Positions 18,578 through 27,464 of a stretch of 64,000 nt of DNA are shown piece by piece. Both the position numbers and the translations under genes were made by a program. This DNA comes from Burkholderia ubonensis (GTDB taxonomy: Bacteria; Pseudomonadota; Gammaproteobacteria; Burkholderiales; Burkholderiaceae), in NCBI RefSeq assembly GCF_001718695.1, contig NZ_CP013422.1, forward strand, positions 1,240,001 to 1,304,000. Direction: 5' to 3'. Position 1 is the stretch's first letter, and every line of letters starts with the position of its first letter. The notes under the pieces are model-generated. The model was given only the letters and a program-made list of their open reading frames with translations, had not been told where the DNA came from and searched no databases.

Positions 18578-20830
18578 ATGAAGGGACTCGCCTCACCTCG
18601 GCCGGCGCAGATTGCCGGTGCTGCCGGCCGCCTCTTCATCGCCGCGCTGCTCGCGGCCCCGCTGGTCGCGCACGCGCTGCCGTCGTACGACGACGTGCGC
18701 CACCGCTGGCGCAGTTCCGACTGGGTGCTGCTCGCCCGTGACGGCACGCCGCTGCAGCGCACCCGCGTCGACCACGCCGAACGGCGCGGCGACTGGGTCG
18801 CGCTCGGCGACGTGTCGCCCGCGTTCCGCGAGGCGATCGTCGTGTCCGAGGACCGGCGCTTCTACGAACATAGCGGCGTCGACTGGCGCGGCATCGCGGG
18901 CGCCGCCTGGGGCAACCTGTGGAACGAGCGCACGCGCGGCGCGTCGACCGTGACGATGCAGCTCGCCGGCCTGCTCGGCGATTCGCCGCGCCGCTCGGGC
19001 CAGCGCTCGCTGCCGCAGAAGGCCACGCAGGCGATGAACGCGCTGCTGCTCGAACGCGGCTGGCGCAAGGACCAGATCCTCGAGGCCTACCTGAACCTCG
19101 TGCCGTTCCGCGGCGAGACGATCGGGCTCGACGCGATGTCGCGCGTGCTGTTCGGCAAGGCGCCGTCCGGGCTCGACGTGCGCGAGTCCGCGGTCGCCGC
19201 CGCACTGGTGCGCGCGCCCAACGCGAACGCCGCGAGGGTCGCCGAGCGCGCGTGCCGCATCCTGCGCGACATGCGCGCCGCGCAGCAGTGCGCGTCGCTC
19301 GACGGCTACGTGCAGCTCGTGACCGCGCGCCCGGCGAGCGCCGCGCGCGACGACGGCGCGGCGCTCGCGCCGCATTTCGCGCGGCGCATCGCGGCCGAGG
19401 CGAAGCCCGGCGCGGGCGCGCAGGTCCGCTCGACGCTCGACGCGCCGCTGCAGCGCTTCGCGCGCGACACGCTGACCCGCGCGCTGACCGAGCTCAACGC
19501 CCCCGCCCATCGACGCAACGTGCAGGACGGCGCGGTGGTCGTGATCGACAACGCGAGCGGCGAGATTCGCGCGTGGGTCGGCTCGTCCGGCGCGCTGTCG
19601 GGCGCGCGCGACGTCGACGCCGTGCTCGCGCCGCGCCAGGCCGGCTCGACGCTCAAGCCGTTCCTGTATGCGCAGGCGATCGACGAGAAGCGGCTGACCG
19701 CCGCGTCGCTGCTCGACGACGCGCCGATCAACCTCGCCACGGGCGGCGGCCTGTACATCCCGCAGAACTACGACAAGGATTTCAAGGGCTGGGTGAGCGT
19801 GCGCAGCGCGCTCGGCGGCTCGCTCAACGTGCCGGCCGTGCGCACGCTCGTGCTCGTGACGCCGCACCGCTTCGCGCGCACGCTGACCGCGCTCGGGCTG
19901 CCGCTCGCGCAGGAAGGCGACTATTACGGCTTCAGCCTCGCGCTCGGCAGCGCGGACGTCACGCTGCTGTCGCTGACCAACGCGTATCGCGCGCTCGCGA
20001 ACGGCGGCGTGGCGCGCAAGGCCGTCGACCTGCCGGCGCCGGCTTCGTCCGCATCGGCTTCGGCGCCGACGCCGGCGCGCGCGCCCGACGGCACGCGCGT
20101 GTTCAGCGACGCGGCGAGCTTCGTCGTCACCGACATCCTCGCCGACAACAACGCGCGCGTGCGCACGTTCGGCTTCGACAACCCGCTCGCGACGCGCTTC
20201 TTCTCGGCGGTCAAGACCGGCACCAGCAAGGACATGCGCGACAACTGGGCGGTCGGGTATACGTCGCGCTACACGGTCGGCGTCTGGGTCGGCAACGCGG
20301 ACGGCTCGCCGATGTGGGACATCTCGGGCGTGACCGGCGCGGCCCCGGTCTGGTCGGCGGTGGTCGGCTACCTGCATCGCGATCTCGCGAGCCGCGCACC
20401 GCGCCCGCCCGCCGGCGTCGAGCAGCGCCGCATCACGTTCGAGCGCGATCTCGAGCCGGCGCGCGGCGAATGGTTTCTCGCCGGCACCGCGGTCGATGCG
20501 ATCCGGCTCGCCGCGCCCGTCACGGCCGGCAAGGACGGGCCGCGCGCGCCGCTGACGATCGGCGCGCCGACCGACGGGACGATCTTCGCGATCGATCCGG
20601 ACATTCCGCCGAAGAACCAGCGGATCTGGTTCGAGCGCACCGCGGGCCACGCGGCGAAGTTTTCGTGGCGGCTCGACGACAAGGTGATCGGGCGCGCGGA
20701 CCGCGTCGCGTGGATGCCGTGGCCGGGACGGCATCGGCTCGAACTCGTCGATGCGCGCGGGAACGTCGCCGATGCGATCGGGTTCGAGGTGCGGGGCGCG
20801 TTCGCGCGCAAGGGCGCGCGCAAACCGTGA
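18578..20830 (+). CDS. pbpC: Penicillin-binding protein 1C
   Basis: 750 residues, normal for PbpC. A signal/anchor segment (residues ~10-35) is followed by the GT51 glycosyltransferase domain with EDRRFYEHSGVDW (~91) and RGASTVTMQLA (~120). The transpeptidase domain carries the SxxK box in GSTLKPF (~357), the GGSLNVPAVR region and the KTGTSKDMRDNW box (~545). The C-terminal ~90 residues match the PbpC-specific (BiPBP_C) domain. It starts 7 bp after the alpha-2-macroglobulin gene and is clearly co-transcribed. Confidence 0.96.
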   Translation: MKGLASPRPAQIAGAAGRLFIAALLAAPLVAHALPSYDDVRHRWRSSDWVLLARDGTPLQRTRVDHAERRGDWVALGDVSPAFREAIVVSEDRRFYEHSGVDWRGIAGAAWGNLWNERTRGASTVTMQLAGLLGDSPRRSGQRSLPQKATQAMNALLLERGWRKDQILEAYLNLVPFRGETIGLDAMSRVLFGKAPSGLDVRESAVAAALVRAPNANAARVAERACRILRDMRAAQQCASLDGYVQLVTARPASAARDDGAALAPHFARRIAAEAKPGAGAQVRSTLDAPLQRFARDTLTRALTELNAPAHRRNVQDGAVVVIDNASGEIRAWVGSSGALSGARDVDAVLAPRQAGSTLKPFLYAQAIDEKRLTAASLLDDAPINLATGGGLYIPQNYDKDFKGWVSVRSALGGSLNVPAVRTLVLVTPHRFARTLTALGLPLAQEGDYYGFSLALGSADVTLLSLTNAYRALANGGVARKAVDLPAPASSASASAPTPARAPDGTRVFSDAASFVVTDILADNNARVRTFGFDNPLATRFFSAVKTGTSKDMRDNWAVGYTSRYTVGVWVGNADGSPMWDISGVTGAAPVWSAVVGYLHRDLASRAPRPPAGVEQRRITFERDLEPARGEWFLAGTAVDAIRLAAPVTAGKDGPRAPLTIGAPTDGTIFAIDPDIPPKNQRIWFERTAGHAAKFSWRLDDKVIGRADRVAWMPWPGRHRLELVDARGNVADAIGFEVRGAFARKGARKP

Positions 20831-20954
20831 TGCCGTCTGCGCCGGCAGCGCACGAAAGGGTAAGCAGTACGCGGATCGCAGACCTAGAATACGAAGCGTG
20901 CGCCGGCGCGTCGGCGCGCCGCGTCCCCTCTCACGATCCGCCGATCGCCCGACC

Positions 20955-21635
20955 ATGAACCTCCGACCTCCGCGCTTGCTCCGGCCCATCCTGGGCGCCG
21001 CCTTCGTGGCCACGCTGGCGGGCTGCAACGGCGAAGCCTGCTTCGGCGTCGACGTGTGCTCCAACGACACCCTGCCATCGGTCGCGCTGTCCGGCACGGC
21101 CGCCACCGGCGCGCCGCTCGCGAGCGCGGCGGTGACGGTGAGCTGCGTGCAGGGCTCGGCCACCACGCTGACCGACGGCGGCGGCAACTACCGCGTCGCC
21201 CTCAACGCCGCGCTGCCGTGCGTGCTCACCGTCACGTCCGGCGGCACGACCCTGCATTCGCTCGCGTTCGCCGGCGGCACCTTCAATACGACGCCCGAGA
21301 CCGACCTGATGCTCGTCTACCTCGCATCGCAACTCGGCACGACCACGGCCGGCCTGATCGGCAATTTTCCGCGCAATACGCATTTCCAGCAGGCAATGGG
21401 CAGCGCGAACACGGTGCTGGCCGCGCAATCGGCGGTCGTCGCGAATCTCCAGCAGCGCTATGCGGTCACGCTGACGACGCAGGCGTTCCTGACGACGCCG
21501 TTCGTGGTCGGCCAGCCCGGCGTCGACAGCGACCTCGTCGCGCTGGCGGCGGCAGGGGCGATCGACGCCAGCGGGATGCCAGCCGCGGCCGCGGTTGCGC
21601 TGCTGGCGCAGGCCAGCGCCGCGCATCCGCTGTGA
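20955..21635 (+). CDS. Putative lipoprotein, carboxypeptidase-regulatory-like domain
   Basis: 226 residues. The signal peptide ends in the lipobox LAGC (residue ~24). Residues ~38-95 (LSGTAATGAPLASAAVTV through GNYRVAL) resemble a carboxypeptidase-regulatory or transthyretin-like beta sandwich. The rest is Ala/Thr-rich with no catalytic motif seen. A TAGAAT box lies upstream in the 124-bp gap after pbpC, so it probably has its own promoter. No specific function is assigned. Confidence 0.72.
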   Translation: MNLRPPRLLRPILGAAFVATLAGCNGEACFGVDVCSNDTLPSVALSGTAATGAPLASAAVTVSCVQGSATTLTDGGGNYRVALNAALPCVLTVTSGGTTLHSLAFAGGTFNTTPETDLMLVYLASQLGTTTAGLIGNFPRNTHFQQAMGSANTVLAAQSAVVANLQQRYAVTLTTQAFLTTPFVVGQPGVDSDLVALAAAGAIDASGMPAAAAVALLAQASAAHPL

Positions 21636-21682
21636 GCGGGCGGCGCGCCGCGCTCGAGTCTCAAGTCACGCGCCGGCCGCGC

Positions 21683-22930
21683 TCAGGTCGCTTCCCCGCT
21701 CGCGCACGCGACGCTGACCGGCTGCTGCTGGGTCAGATGGCGCAGCAGCTTCGTCACCATCCACACGACGACGAACGCCAGCACGACGAAGAACACCGCG
21801 AGCGGCGTCAGCACCTGCACCGACACGAAGCCGGCGAGCCCCATCATCGCCGACGACACCAGCAGCAGCGCGCAGCCGAGGATCGCGCTCGTCAGGCCCG
21901 CGATGTGCGGGAACAGCGCATTGCCCTTCGCCATCAGCGTCGGATACATCGCGCCGGCGCAGAACCCCATCACGAGCACGGGCGTCGCGAGCGTCCACAC
22001 GCGCAGGCCGACGGTCAGCGCCAGCACGAGCATCGCGATCGCGGCGCCGGCCATCACGCGCGCGCCGAGCTGCAGCCGCCGCTCGGCGCTCGGCAGGCGC
22101 GGGCCGTGCACGCGGTTCGACAGCCCGCCGAGGAAGTACATCATCCCGATGCCGAGCGCGAGATAGCCGAAAAAGGTCGGCGGCTCGTGCAGCGTGGTCT
22201 GCACCATGAACGGCCCGACGATGTTGAACACGAGCAGGATGCTGTAGCACAGCCCCTGCGCGAGGAAGCAGCTATGGAACACCGGGCTCGACAGCACCTT
22301 GCCGGCGTTCGCCATCAGCGTGCGCGGCGCGAGGGGCACGGGGCGCGGCAGCGTCTCGCGATAGCCCCACAGCAGCGCCCACATCACGAGCGAGTACGCG
22401 AGCAGGAACACCAGGCAGGCCTGCCAGCCGAACCACGTCTGCAGGTGCGCGCCGATCACCGGCGCGACGATCGGCGCGAGCCCCCACGCGATCGACATGT
22501 AGGTGAACGCATGCATCAGCGCCTGCCCGGTGAACGAATCGGTGATGATCGTCTTCGCGAGCAGGTTGGTGGTCGCGATGCCGAAGCCCTGCAGGCAGCG
22601 GGCGAGGAGGAACGTTTCCAGGTTCGTCGCGCCGAGCGACAGCAGGCAGCCGATCGTATAGACGACGAGCCCGAACGCGAGCACGCGCTTGCGCCCGAAG
22701 GCGTCGGCGACCGGCCCGAACACGAGCTGGCTGAACGCGTAGGCGGCCAGGTAGCCGGACACGCTCGACTGGATCGCCTGCGGCGACGTCGCGAAATAGC
22801 GGGCCATCGCGGGCAGCGCGGGCACGTAGATGTCGATCGCGACCTGTCCGGCGGACGCGAACAGGCAGATCAGCAGCAGCAGGAAACGCGGTGAATTCGT
22901 TGCGCGCGCGGAAGTGAGCGAGGCGTTCAT
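21683..22930 (-). CDS. Bcr/CflA-type MFS multidrug exporter
   Basis: About 415 residues with 12 hydrophobic segments. The N-terminal AIDIYVPALPAMARYF and the loop FGPVADAFGRKRVL are hallmarks of the DHA1 Bcr/CflA group (bicyclomycin, chloramphenicol or sulphonamide efflux). MNASLTSARA at 22930 was chosen; an ATG ten codons further upstream (22960) is also possible because neither start has a strong ribosome site. It converges on the lipoprotein gene. The substrate is unknown. Confidence 0.88.
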   Translation of the reverse strand: MNASLTSARATNSPRFLLLLICLFASAGQVAIDIYVPALPAMARYFATSPQAIQSSVSGYLAAYAFSQLVFGPVADAFGRKRVLAFGLVVYTIGCLLSLGATNLETFLLARCLQGFGIATTNLLAKTIITDSFTGQALMHAFTYMSIAWGLAPIVAPVIGAHLQTWFGWQACLVFLLAYSLVMWALLWGYRETLPRPVPLAPRTLMANAGKVLSSPVFHSCFLAQGLCYSILLVFNIVGPFMVQTTLHEPPTFFGYLALGIGMMYFLGGLSNRVHGPRLPSAERRLQLGARVMAGAAIAMLVLALTVGLRVWTLATPVLVMGFCAGAMYPTLMAKGNALFPHIAGLTSAILGCALLLVSSAMMGLAGFVSVQVLTPLAVFFVVLAFVVVWMVTKLLRHLTQQQPVSVACASGEAT

Positions 22931-23352
22931 GACGGGCGGGAAGGATACGGGCGGCGGCATCGCTGCATGCCGGCGCGTTCGGATAGCGAACAGCCGTGCG
23001 CGGCGAAGCGCCTATTGTGCCCTTTGTTGCGCGCGCCGGCCGGAATCCCCTGGCGCGGGAGAGGTTGAATGGGGCGGCGGCGCGGGGGGACATGGGCGCC
23101 GGTGGCATGGCGGCACGGTGCGCCGTGCACCGCGAGCTTCGAGCTTCGAGCTGTCGGCTGGACGTTGCGAGCTGTCGGCTCGGCGTTGCAGGCGTCGGCT
23201 GCAGCGTCCCGCCTACGTCCATCCGACCGGCTACGCCGCGGTTTTAATCCTGTTTTAAGCCGACCCACGCATAGTCGCCGATGGCTCCGTCCGTGAGCCG
23301 CACGATTCGTTCAATGTTGATTCGATCAGTATCGTTTGATGGAGATACGAAT
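22931..23352. other. Intergenic region, 422 bp, with tandem repeat
   Basis: No convincing gene. It must hold divergent promoters for the exporter and the Met/Gln-rich protein. The section 23134-23203 is built of short direct repeats (see the repeat entry). Confidence 0.5.
23134..23206. repeat. Short tandem repeats (7-bp then 21-bp units)
   Basis: GAGCTTC occurs twice in tandem (23134-23147). It is followed by two 21-bp units, 23148-23168 and 23169-23189, which match at 19 of 21 positions and share GAGCTGTCGGCT. A third, degenerate unit follows (GCGTCGGCTGCAGCG). Confidence 0.8.
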
Positions 23353-23892
23353 ATGCGATTCCGTTCGTATATGGCGGCAGGCGCGGTAGCGCTGATGCCC
23401 GTGCTCGCGATCGCCGGGCAAGCCGCGCAGGCGCCGGCCGCACAACCGGTGTTCGTCAACGTCGATGGGCAGGCCGTGCCGGTCAAGGCCGATACGCGCG
23501 TCGTCCAGACGGCGCTCGGCCCGATGAAGGTCAGCACGTGGAGCTGGCACAGCCCGCATGGCGGCGCGAGCTTCGAGATGCAGACGTCGTCGACGTCGGG
23601 CGACGTGGCGCCCGCAACCGCATGGCGGCAGATGCAGGCCGCGCAGTACCGGATGCAGGCCGCTCAGGCGCAGATGGCCGCCATGCAGCAGATGATGGCG
23701 CTGCAGCACGCCGCGCTCGCCAACCTGTTCGCGATGCCGGCGCCGCAACCCGTCGGCTTCGCGATGCCGATGTGGGCAATGCCGGAGCCGGTCGTCGTGA
23801 TCGTGCCGGCGCAGCCGTCCACACGTACGGTCGCGCCTGCACCGTCGGCGCCGGCCAGGCCCGCGGCGCGCGGGCCGGAGATCAAGGCCTGA
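23353..23892 (+). CDS. Secreted Met/Gln-rich hypothetical protein
   Basis: 179 residues; start at 23353 (the annotated upstream extension lacks a signal). The signal peptide MRFRSYMAAGAVALMPVLAIAG is clear. The middle (~95-150) is a helical Met/Gln/Ala repeat (WRQMQAAQYRMQ, QMAAMQQMMALQ) and the C-terminus is Pro/Ala-rich. Methionine-rich periplasmic segments can bind copper(I), but no such role is established here. A terminator follows. No known family was recognised. Confidence 0.7.
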   Translation: MRFRSYMAAGAVALMPVLAIAGQAAQAPAAQPVFVNVDGQAVPVKADTRVVQTALGPMKVSTWSWHSPHGGASFEMQTSSTSGDVAPATAWRQMQAAQYRMQAAQAQMAAMQQMMALQHAALANLFAMPAPQPVGFAMPMWAMPEPVVVIVPAQPSTRTVAPAPSAPARPAARGPEIKA

Positions 23893-23920
23893 CGCGAGCA
23901 ACCCCGCACAAAAACAAAAC

Positions 23921-23957
23921 CGAAACCGCCGGCCGCCGCGCCGGCGGTTTTCGTTTG
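23921..23957. terminator. Bidirectional-type intrinsic terminator
   Basis: CGAAACCGCCGGC / GCCGGCGGTTTTCG hairpin between two convergent genes, with an A-run before and T-rich sequence after, so it can end transcription from both sides. One bulged base interrupts the lower stem. Confidence 0.85.
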
Positions 23958-23979
23958 CAACCGTGTCGCCGCGGCCTGC

Positions 23980-24876
23980 TCAGTACTGCGCGCGATCGGT
24001 CGGGTTTCTGAACAGCTGCCGCATTTCGGCCGACAGCGGATAGTTCAGGTTCATCCCCTTCGGCGGAATCGGCTGCGTGAACCAGCGGTTGTAGAGCTTC
24101 TCCGCGTCGCCGGAGGTCTGCATCTTCGCGATCACGCCGTCGACGACGCGCTTGAACGCCGGATCGTCCCTGCGCATCATGCATGCGTAGTTCTCGTGGA
24201 CGAGCGGCGTGCCCGTGACCGTATACGCGCCCGGATTCCGGTCCTTCGCGAGCTCGCCGTAGAGCAGCGGCTCGTCCATCACGAACGCGACCGCGCGCCC
24301 GGTCGTGACGTTCATGAACGCTTCCGCGTGATCCTTCGCGCTGATGATCGTCATGTTCATGCCCTTCTCTTCGTTCAGCTTGCGCAGCAGGCGCTCGTCC
24401 GACGTGCCGGCCGTCGTCGCGACCGTCTTGCCCGCCAGGTCCGGAAAGTCCTTCACGCCCGAATCCTTGCGCGTGCTGAAGCGGATGCCGTACAGAAAGA
24501 TGCTGTTCGAGAACGCCGCCTGCTTCTGCCGTTCGAGCGTGTTCGTCGTCGATCCGCATTCGAAATCGATCGTGCCGTTCTGCAAGAGCGGAATCCGGTT
24601 CTGCGACGTGATCGGAATCTCCTTCACCGCGAGGCCGGGCAGGTTCAGCTCCGTCTTCAGCTGCTCGACGATGCGCGACGCGATGTCCCGCGAATAGCCG
24701 ATGTTCTTCTGCTGGTTGTCCGAGTACGAGAACGGCACCGACGATTCGCGGATGCCGAGCGACACGACGCCCGTGTCCTTGATCTTCTTCAGCGTGCCCG
24801 TGAGCGCCTGCGCGTGCGCGGCGCCGGCCAGCGCACCGGCCAGCACGAGGGCCAGCCAACGAAAGCGGCGATCCAT
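23980..24876 (-). CDS. Amino-acid ABC transporter substrate-binding protein (GltI-like)
   Basis: 298 residues. The start MDRRFRWLALVLAG has an AGGAG site and a signal peptide cut after AHA. Family 3 features include LTGTLKKIKDTGVVSLGIRE, NQQKNIGYSRDI and FECGSTTNTLERQKQ, very like the glutamate/aspartate-binding protein GltI. It would capture acidic amino acids in the periplasm. No permease or ATPase genes adjoin, so it is an orphan that must use a transporter encoded elsewhere or act as a sensor. Confidence 0.88.
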   Translation of the reverse strand: MDRRFRWLALVLAGALAGAAHAQALTGTLKKIKDTGVVSLGIRESSVPFSYSDNQQKNIGYSRDIASRIVEQLKTELNLPGLAVKEIPITSQNRIPLLQNGTIDFECGSTTNTLERQKQAAFSNSIFLYGIRFSTRKDSGVKDFPDLAGKTVATTAGTSDERLLRKLNEEKGMNMTIISAKDHAEAFMNVTTGRAVAFVMDEPLLYGELAKDRNPGAYTVTGTPLVHENYACMMRRDDPAFKRVVDGVIAKMQTSGDAEKLYNRWFTQPIPPKGMNLNYPLSAEMRQLFRNPTDRAQY

Positions 24877-25303
24877 GCTTTTCTCCTGACGAAACGTTGA
24901 TCGAATCGCGATCCTACGCCCGACAATATTCGCGCCGCATCGGCCAACGCGTAGTGACGCGTCGAGCCGGCGGCCCGCCGCGCGGGCGCGAGCGTTGCCG
25001 TGGCGCGCAAACCTCGTCCTCTCCGTCATCAGGGCCGCCGCAGCGCATCCGGTCGCGCACGGGCGAGCGCGCGGCCCGACAGGAATCGCAAACACCGCTG
25101 CGATGCAGCAACGAAATCGTTTGCGCAAACGCTGCCTTTTCTACCAAAACATACTCAAGAACCCCGCTGGACGGCCGTTACCCAATGCGTGGCGCTTCGC
25201 AGCAAGCCGCTGCAATCGCCAGACAAAAAAGACCAGATCCGGCATCGGCCGGACCATGCACTACCGCCGGCACGACGGTTATCCACGAGGACGAAGTTTC
25301 ACC
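24877..25303. other. Intergenic region, 427 bp, with palindrome
   Basis: Divergent promoter region without a supported gene. A perfect 12-bp palindrome GTTTGCGCAAAC lies at 25119-25130, an operator-like element about 175 bp before the subtilase gene. Confidence 0.45.
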
Positions 25304-26950
25304 ATGAGAGCCAATCGTTTCGATTTCGCACTGGCCCGCTCCGCTCACGCGCGCGTGCTCGCCGGCATGTTGTCGGCAGCCGCCCTGCTCCCCATCGCCG
25401 GCTGCGGCGGCGGTGGCGGCGACGGCTCGAGCCCGGCGACCGCAGCGCCGGCCCCCGCGCCGACGCCGGCTCCCGCACCTGCTCCGGCGCCCGCGCCCGC
25501 GCCGACCAACGGCACCACCTGTGCGGCCCAGCAGGCCGCGGTGCAGATGGCCGCGCAAACGGTCGCGCCGACCGAGCCGCCTGTCGATCATCTGATCGTC
25601 CGGCTGAAGCCGTCGACGGGAACGCGCGCGATGGCCGCGCTCGACGTCGGCACGCGGCTCGACGCGGTGATCCAGCGCTCGATGACGCGCTGGAGCGCGC
25701 CGACGACCACCGGCGCCGCGCGTGCCTATGCGGCCGCGACGACGTCGCTGAACGTGCAGGTCGAGCGGGCGATGGCGAGCGGCGCGGCCGTGCTGTCGAT
25801 CGGTCAGCGCATCGCATCGGACGACGCGGCCGCACTGGCCGCCGCATTCGCGGCCGACAGCGACGTCGACTACGCGGAGCCGGATCACCCGATGCACGTC
25901 CGCGACACGCCGAGCGACCCCTCGTACAGCCAGCAATGGTATCTGTCCGACCCGGCGGTCGGCATCAACACGCCGCCCGCATGGACCCGCACCAAGGGCG
26001 CGCCGACCGTCGTGACCGCCGTGCTCGACACCGGCTTCCGTCCGCACGGGGATCTCGCGTCCAACCTGCTGCCGGGCTACAGCTTCATCACCAACGTCAA
26101 CACGAGCAACAACGGCAAGGGGCGCGACCGGGACGCGACCGATCCGGGCGACTGGGTCACGCAGCAGGAGCTCGACGACGCAAGCGGCCCGTTCTATCAC
26201 TGCGCGAGCAGCCCGAGCGACAGCAGCTGGCATGGCACCCGCGTCGCAGGCCTGATCGGCGCAGTCGCGAACAACAACACGGGCATCGCCGGCGTGTCGT
26301 GGCTCGGCAAGGTCCTGCCGGTGCGCGTGCTCGGCAAGTGCGGCGGCACGACGAGCGACATCGCCGACGCGATGCGCTGGGCGGCCGGCATTCCGGTCAG
26401 CGGCGTACCGACGAACTCGAATCCGGCGAAAGTCATCAACCTGAGCCTCGGCGGCACCGGCGCGTGCAGCCAGACGTTCCAGCAGGCGATCGACGACGTG
26501 ACCGCGCTGGGCGTGACCGTCGTCGTCGCGGCCGGCAACGACGGTGTCTCGACGGCGTTCGACCAGCCCGCGAACTGCCGCGGCGTGATCGCCGTCGGCG
26601 CGAACGACGCGACCGGCCGGCGGGCGTCCTTCAGCAACTTCGGCAGCGACGTCGCGCTGAGCGCGCCCGGCGTCAACATCCTGTCGACGTCGAACAGCGG
26701 CAAGACCACGCCCGGCACCGACGTCTACGGCCTCGCGGACGGCACGAGCCTCGCGGCGCCGCAGGTGGCGGGCGTCGCGGCGCTGATGCTCGCCGTGAAC
26801 GGCAACCTCACGCCGGCCCAGATCCAGCAGAAGCTGCAAGGCGGCGCACGCGCGGCGATGCTGCCCGCCGCCACGACGTCGTGCACCGCCCTGCCGGCCG
26901 GCGCCGGTATCGCCGATGCGGGCGCGGCCGTCACGGCCGCCGCGCAATAA
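25304..26950 (+). CDS. Subtilisin-like serine protease, lipoprotein with Pro-Ala linker
   Basis: 548 residues from ATG 25304. A signal peptide ends in the lipobox IAGC, followed by a glycine run and a (PA)n linker at ~45-65. A propeptide-like region (~85-200) precedes the S8 catalytic domain: Asp242 in VLDTGF, His310 in SWHGTRVAG, oxyanion Asn412 in AAGNDG and Ser482 in GTSLAAPQVAG. All catalytic residues are intact. It should be an envelope-anchored or released protease. A terminator follows directly, so it is monocistronic. Confidence 0.94.
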   Translation: MRANRFDFALARSAHARVLAGMLSAAALLPIAGCGGGGGDGSSPATAAPAPAPTPAPAPAPAPAPAPTNGTTCAAQQAAVQMAAQTVAPTEPPVDHLIVRLKPSTGTRAMAALDVGTRLDAVIQRSMTRWSAPTTTGAARAYAAATTSLNVQVERAMASGAAVLSIGQRIASDDAAALAAAFAADSDVDYAEPDHPMHVRDTPSDPSYSQQWYLSDPAVGINTPPAWTRTKGAPTVVTAVLDTGFRPHGDLASNLLPGYSFITNVNTSNNGKGRDRDATDPGDWVTQQELDDASGPFYHCASSPSDSSWHGTRVAGLIGAVANNNTGIAGVSWLGKVLPVRVLGKCGGTTSDIADAMRWAAGIPVSGVPTNSNPAKVINLSLGGTGACSQTFQQAIDDVTALGVTVVVAAGNDGVSTAFDQPANCRGVIAVGANDATGRRASFSNFGSDVALSAPGVNILSTSNSGKTTPGTDVYGLADGTSLAAPQVAGVAALMLAVNGNLTPAQIQQKLQGGARAAMLPAATTSCTALPAGAGIADAGAAVTAAAQ

Positions 26951-26971
26951 GCGCTGCGTCGCCGCGACACG

Positions 26972-27008
26972 AACGCGCGCATGCCGGCCCGGCGTGCGCG
27001 CGTTTTTT
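26972..27008 (+). terminator. Intrinsic terminator after subtilase
   Basis: A long GC-rich stem (AACGCGCGCATGCCGG pairing with CCGGCGTGCGCGCGTT, one G-T pair) is followed by six T residues. Confidence 0.9.
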
Positions 27009-27084
27009 CATCGCCGCGAGTTGCGGCTGCACGCCGATGCATCGATGAAAACGCCGTAAAAACGCGGGTAAAGCGGGTAAAGGG

Positions 27085-27290
27085 TTGACGCTTCGCGCAA
27101 CGAACCATTACCATCGCCCCCGTCTAAACACATGGAGTGTTCTGTGAACACCGATGCGAGTTGTAGTTGGTGCTTGACCAACATGACTGCCGCCTGAGGA
27201 AACTGCGCAGAGCCTCGTCTTCTGCCGCATCCCGGGAAGCAGGATGCGGCGTCCTTCCGGCCTGACCGGCCAGAATCCCCGCCCGATTTT
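27085..27290 (+). promoter_or_regulatory. Candidate mgtA leader: promoter, mini-ORF, stem-loops
   Basis: TTGACG (27085-27090) with a weak -10 17 bp later begins a structured leader. A mini-ORF (27144-27197) is followed by a 9-bp perfect stem GCCGCATCC / GGATGCGGC (27224-27250, 9-base loop) and then a GC-rich stretch ending in GATTTTT near 27290. This order (peptide, hairpin, T-run) resembles attenuation control, as known for mgtA in enteric bacteria. The link to mgtA, 380 bp downstream, is inferred. Confidence 0.45.
27144..27197 (+). CDS. Putative 17-residue leader peptide with CxxC
   Basis: A GTG start preceded by TGGAG at a 6-base distance gives the peptide MNTDASCSWCLTNMTAA, ending at TGA 27197. 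An in-frame ATG at 27132 would extend it to 21 residues and add a third cysteine, but has no ribosome site. The CSWC motif could bind a metal or sense redox state. Short and without recognised homologues, it is supported only by the ribosome site and its place in the mgtA leader. Confidence 0.4.
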   Translation: MNTDASCSWCLTNMTAA

Positions 27291-27464
27291 TCGCTGACGC
27301 CGAAGCGCGTCGCCGCGCAGCGCCACGCTGACGCGCGCGTGCATTCGCGCGACGCACTGCGCGCTGCCGCGCGTATTTCATTCACGTGCCGACCGGCCGT
27401 GCGCACGCTCGCGTGCGCGGCCGCCGATCGCTCGTGCCGCCCATCCACGACCGAAGGAGCGCAG

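Noticed and set aside
12481..18762. A 2093-codon open frame on the minus strand opposite the alpha-2-macroglobulin gene
   Set aside because: It is an Arg/Ala-rich shadow of a high-GC gene; no domain, start signal or membrane pattern.
25430..25510. GC-rich repeat as a CRISPR-like or satellite element
   Set aside because: It encodes the Pro-Ala linker of the subtilase; repetition follows from the amino-acid pattern.
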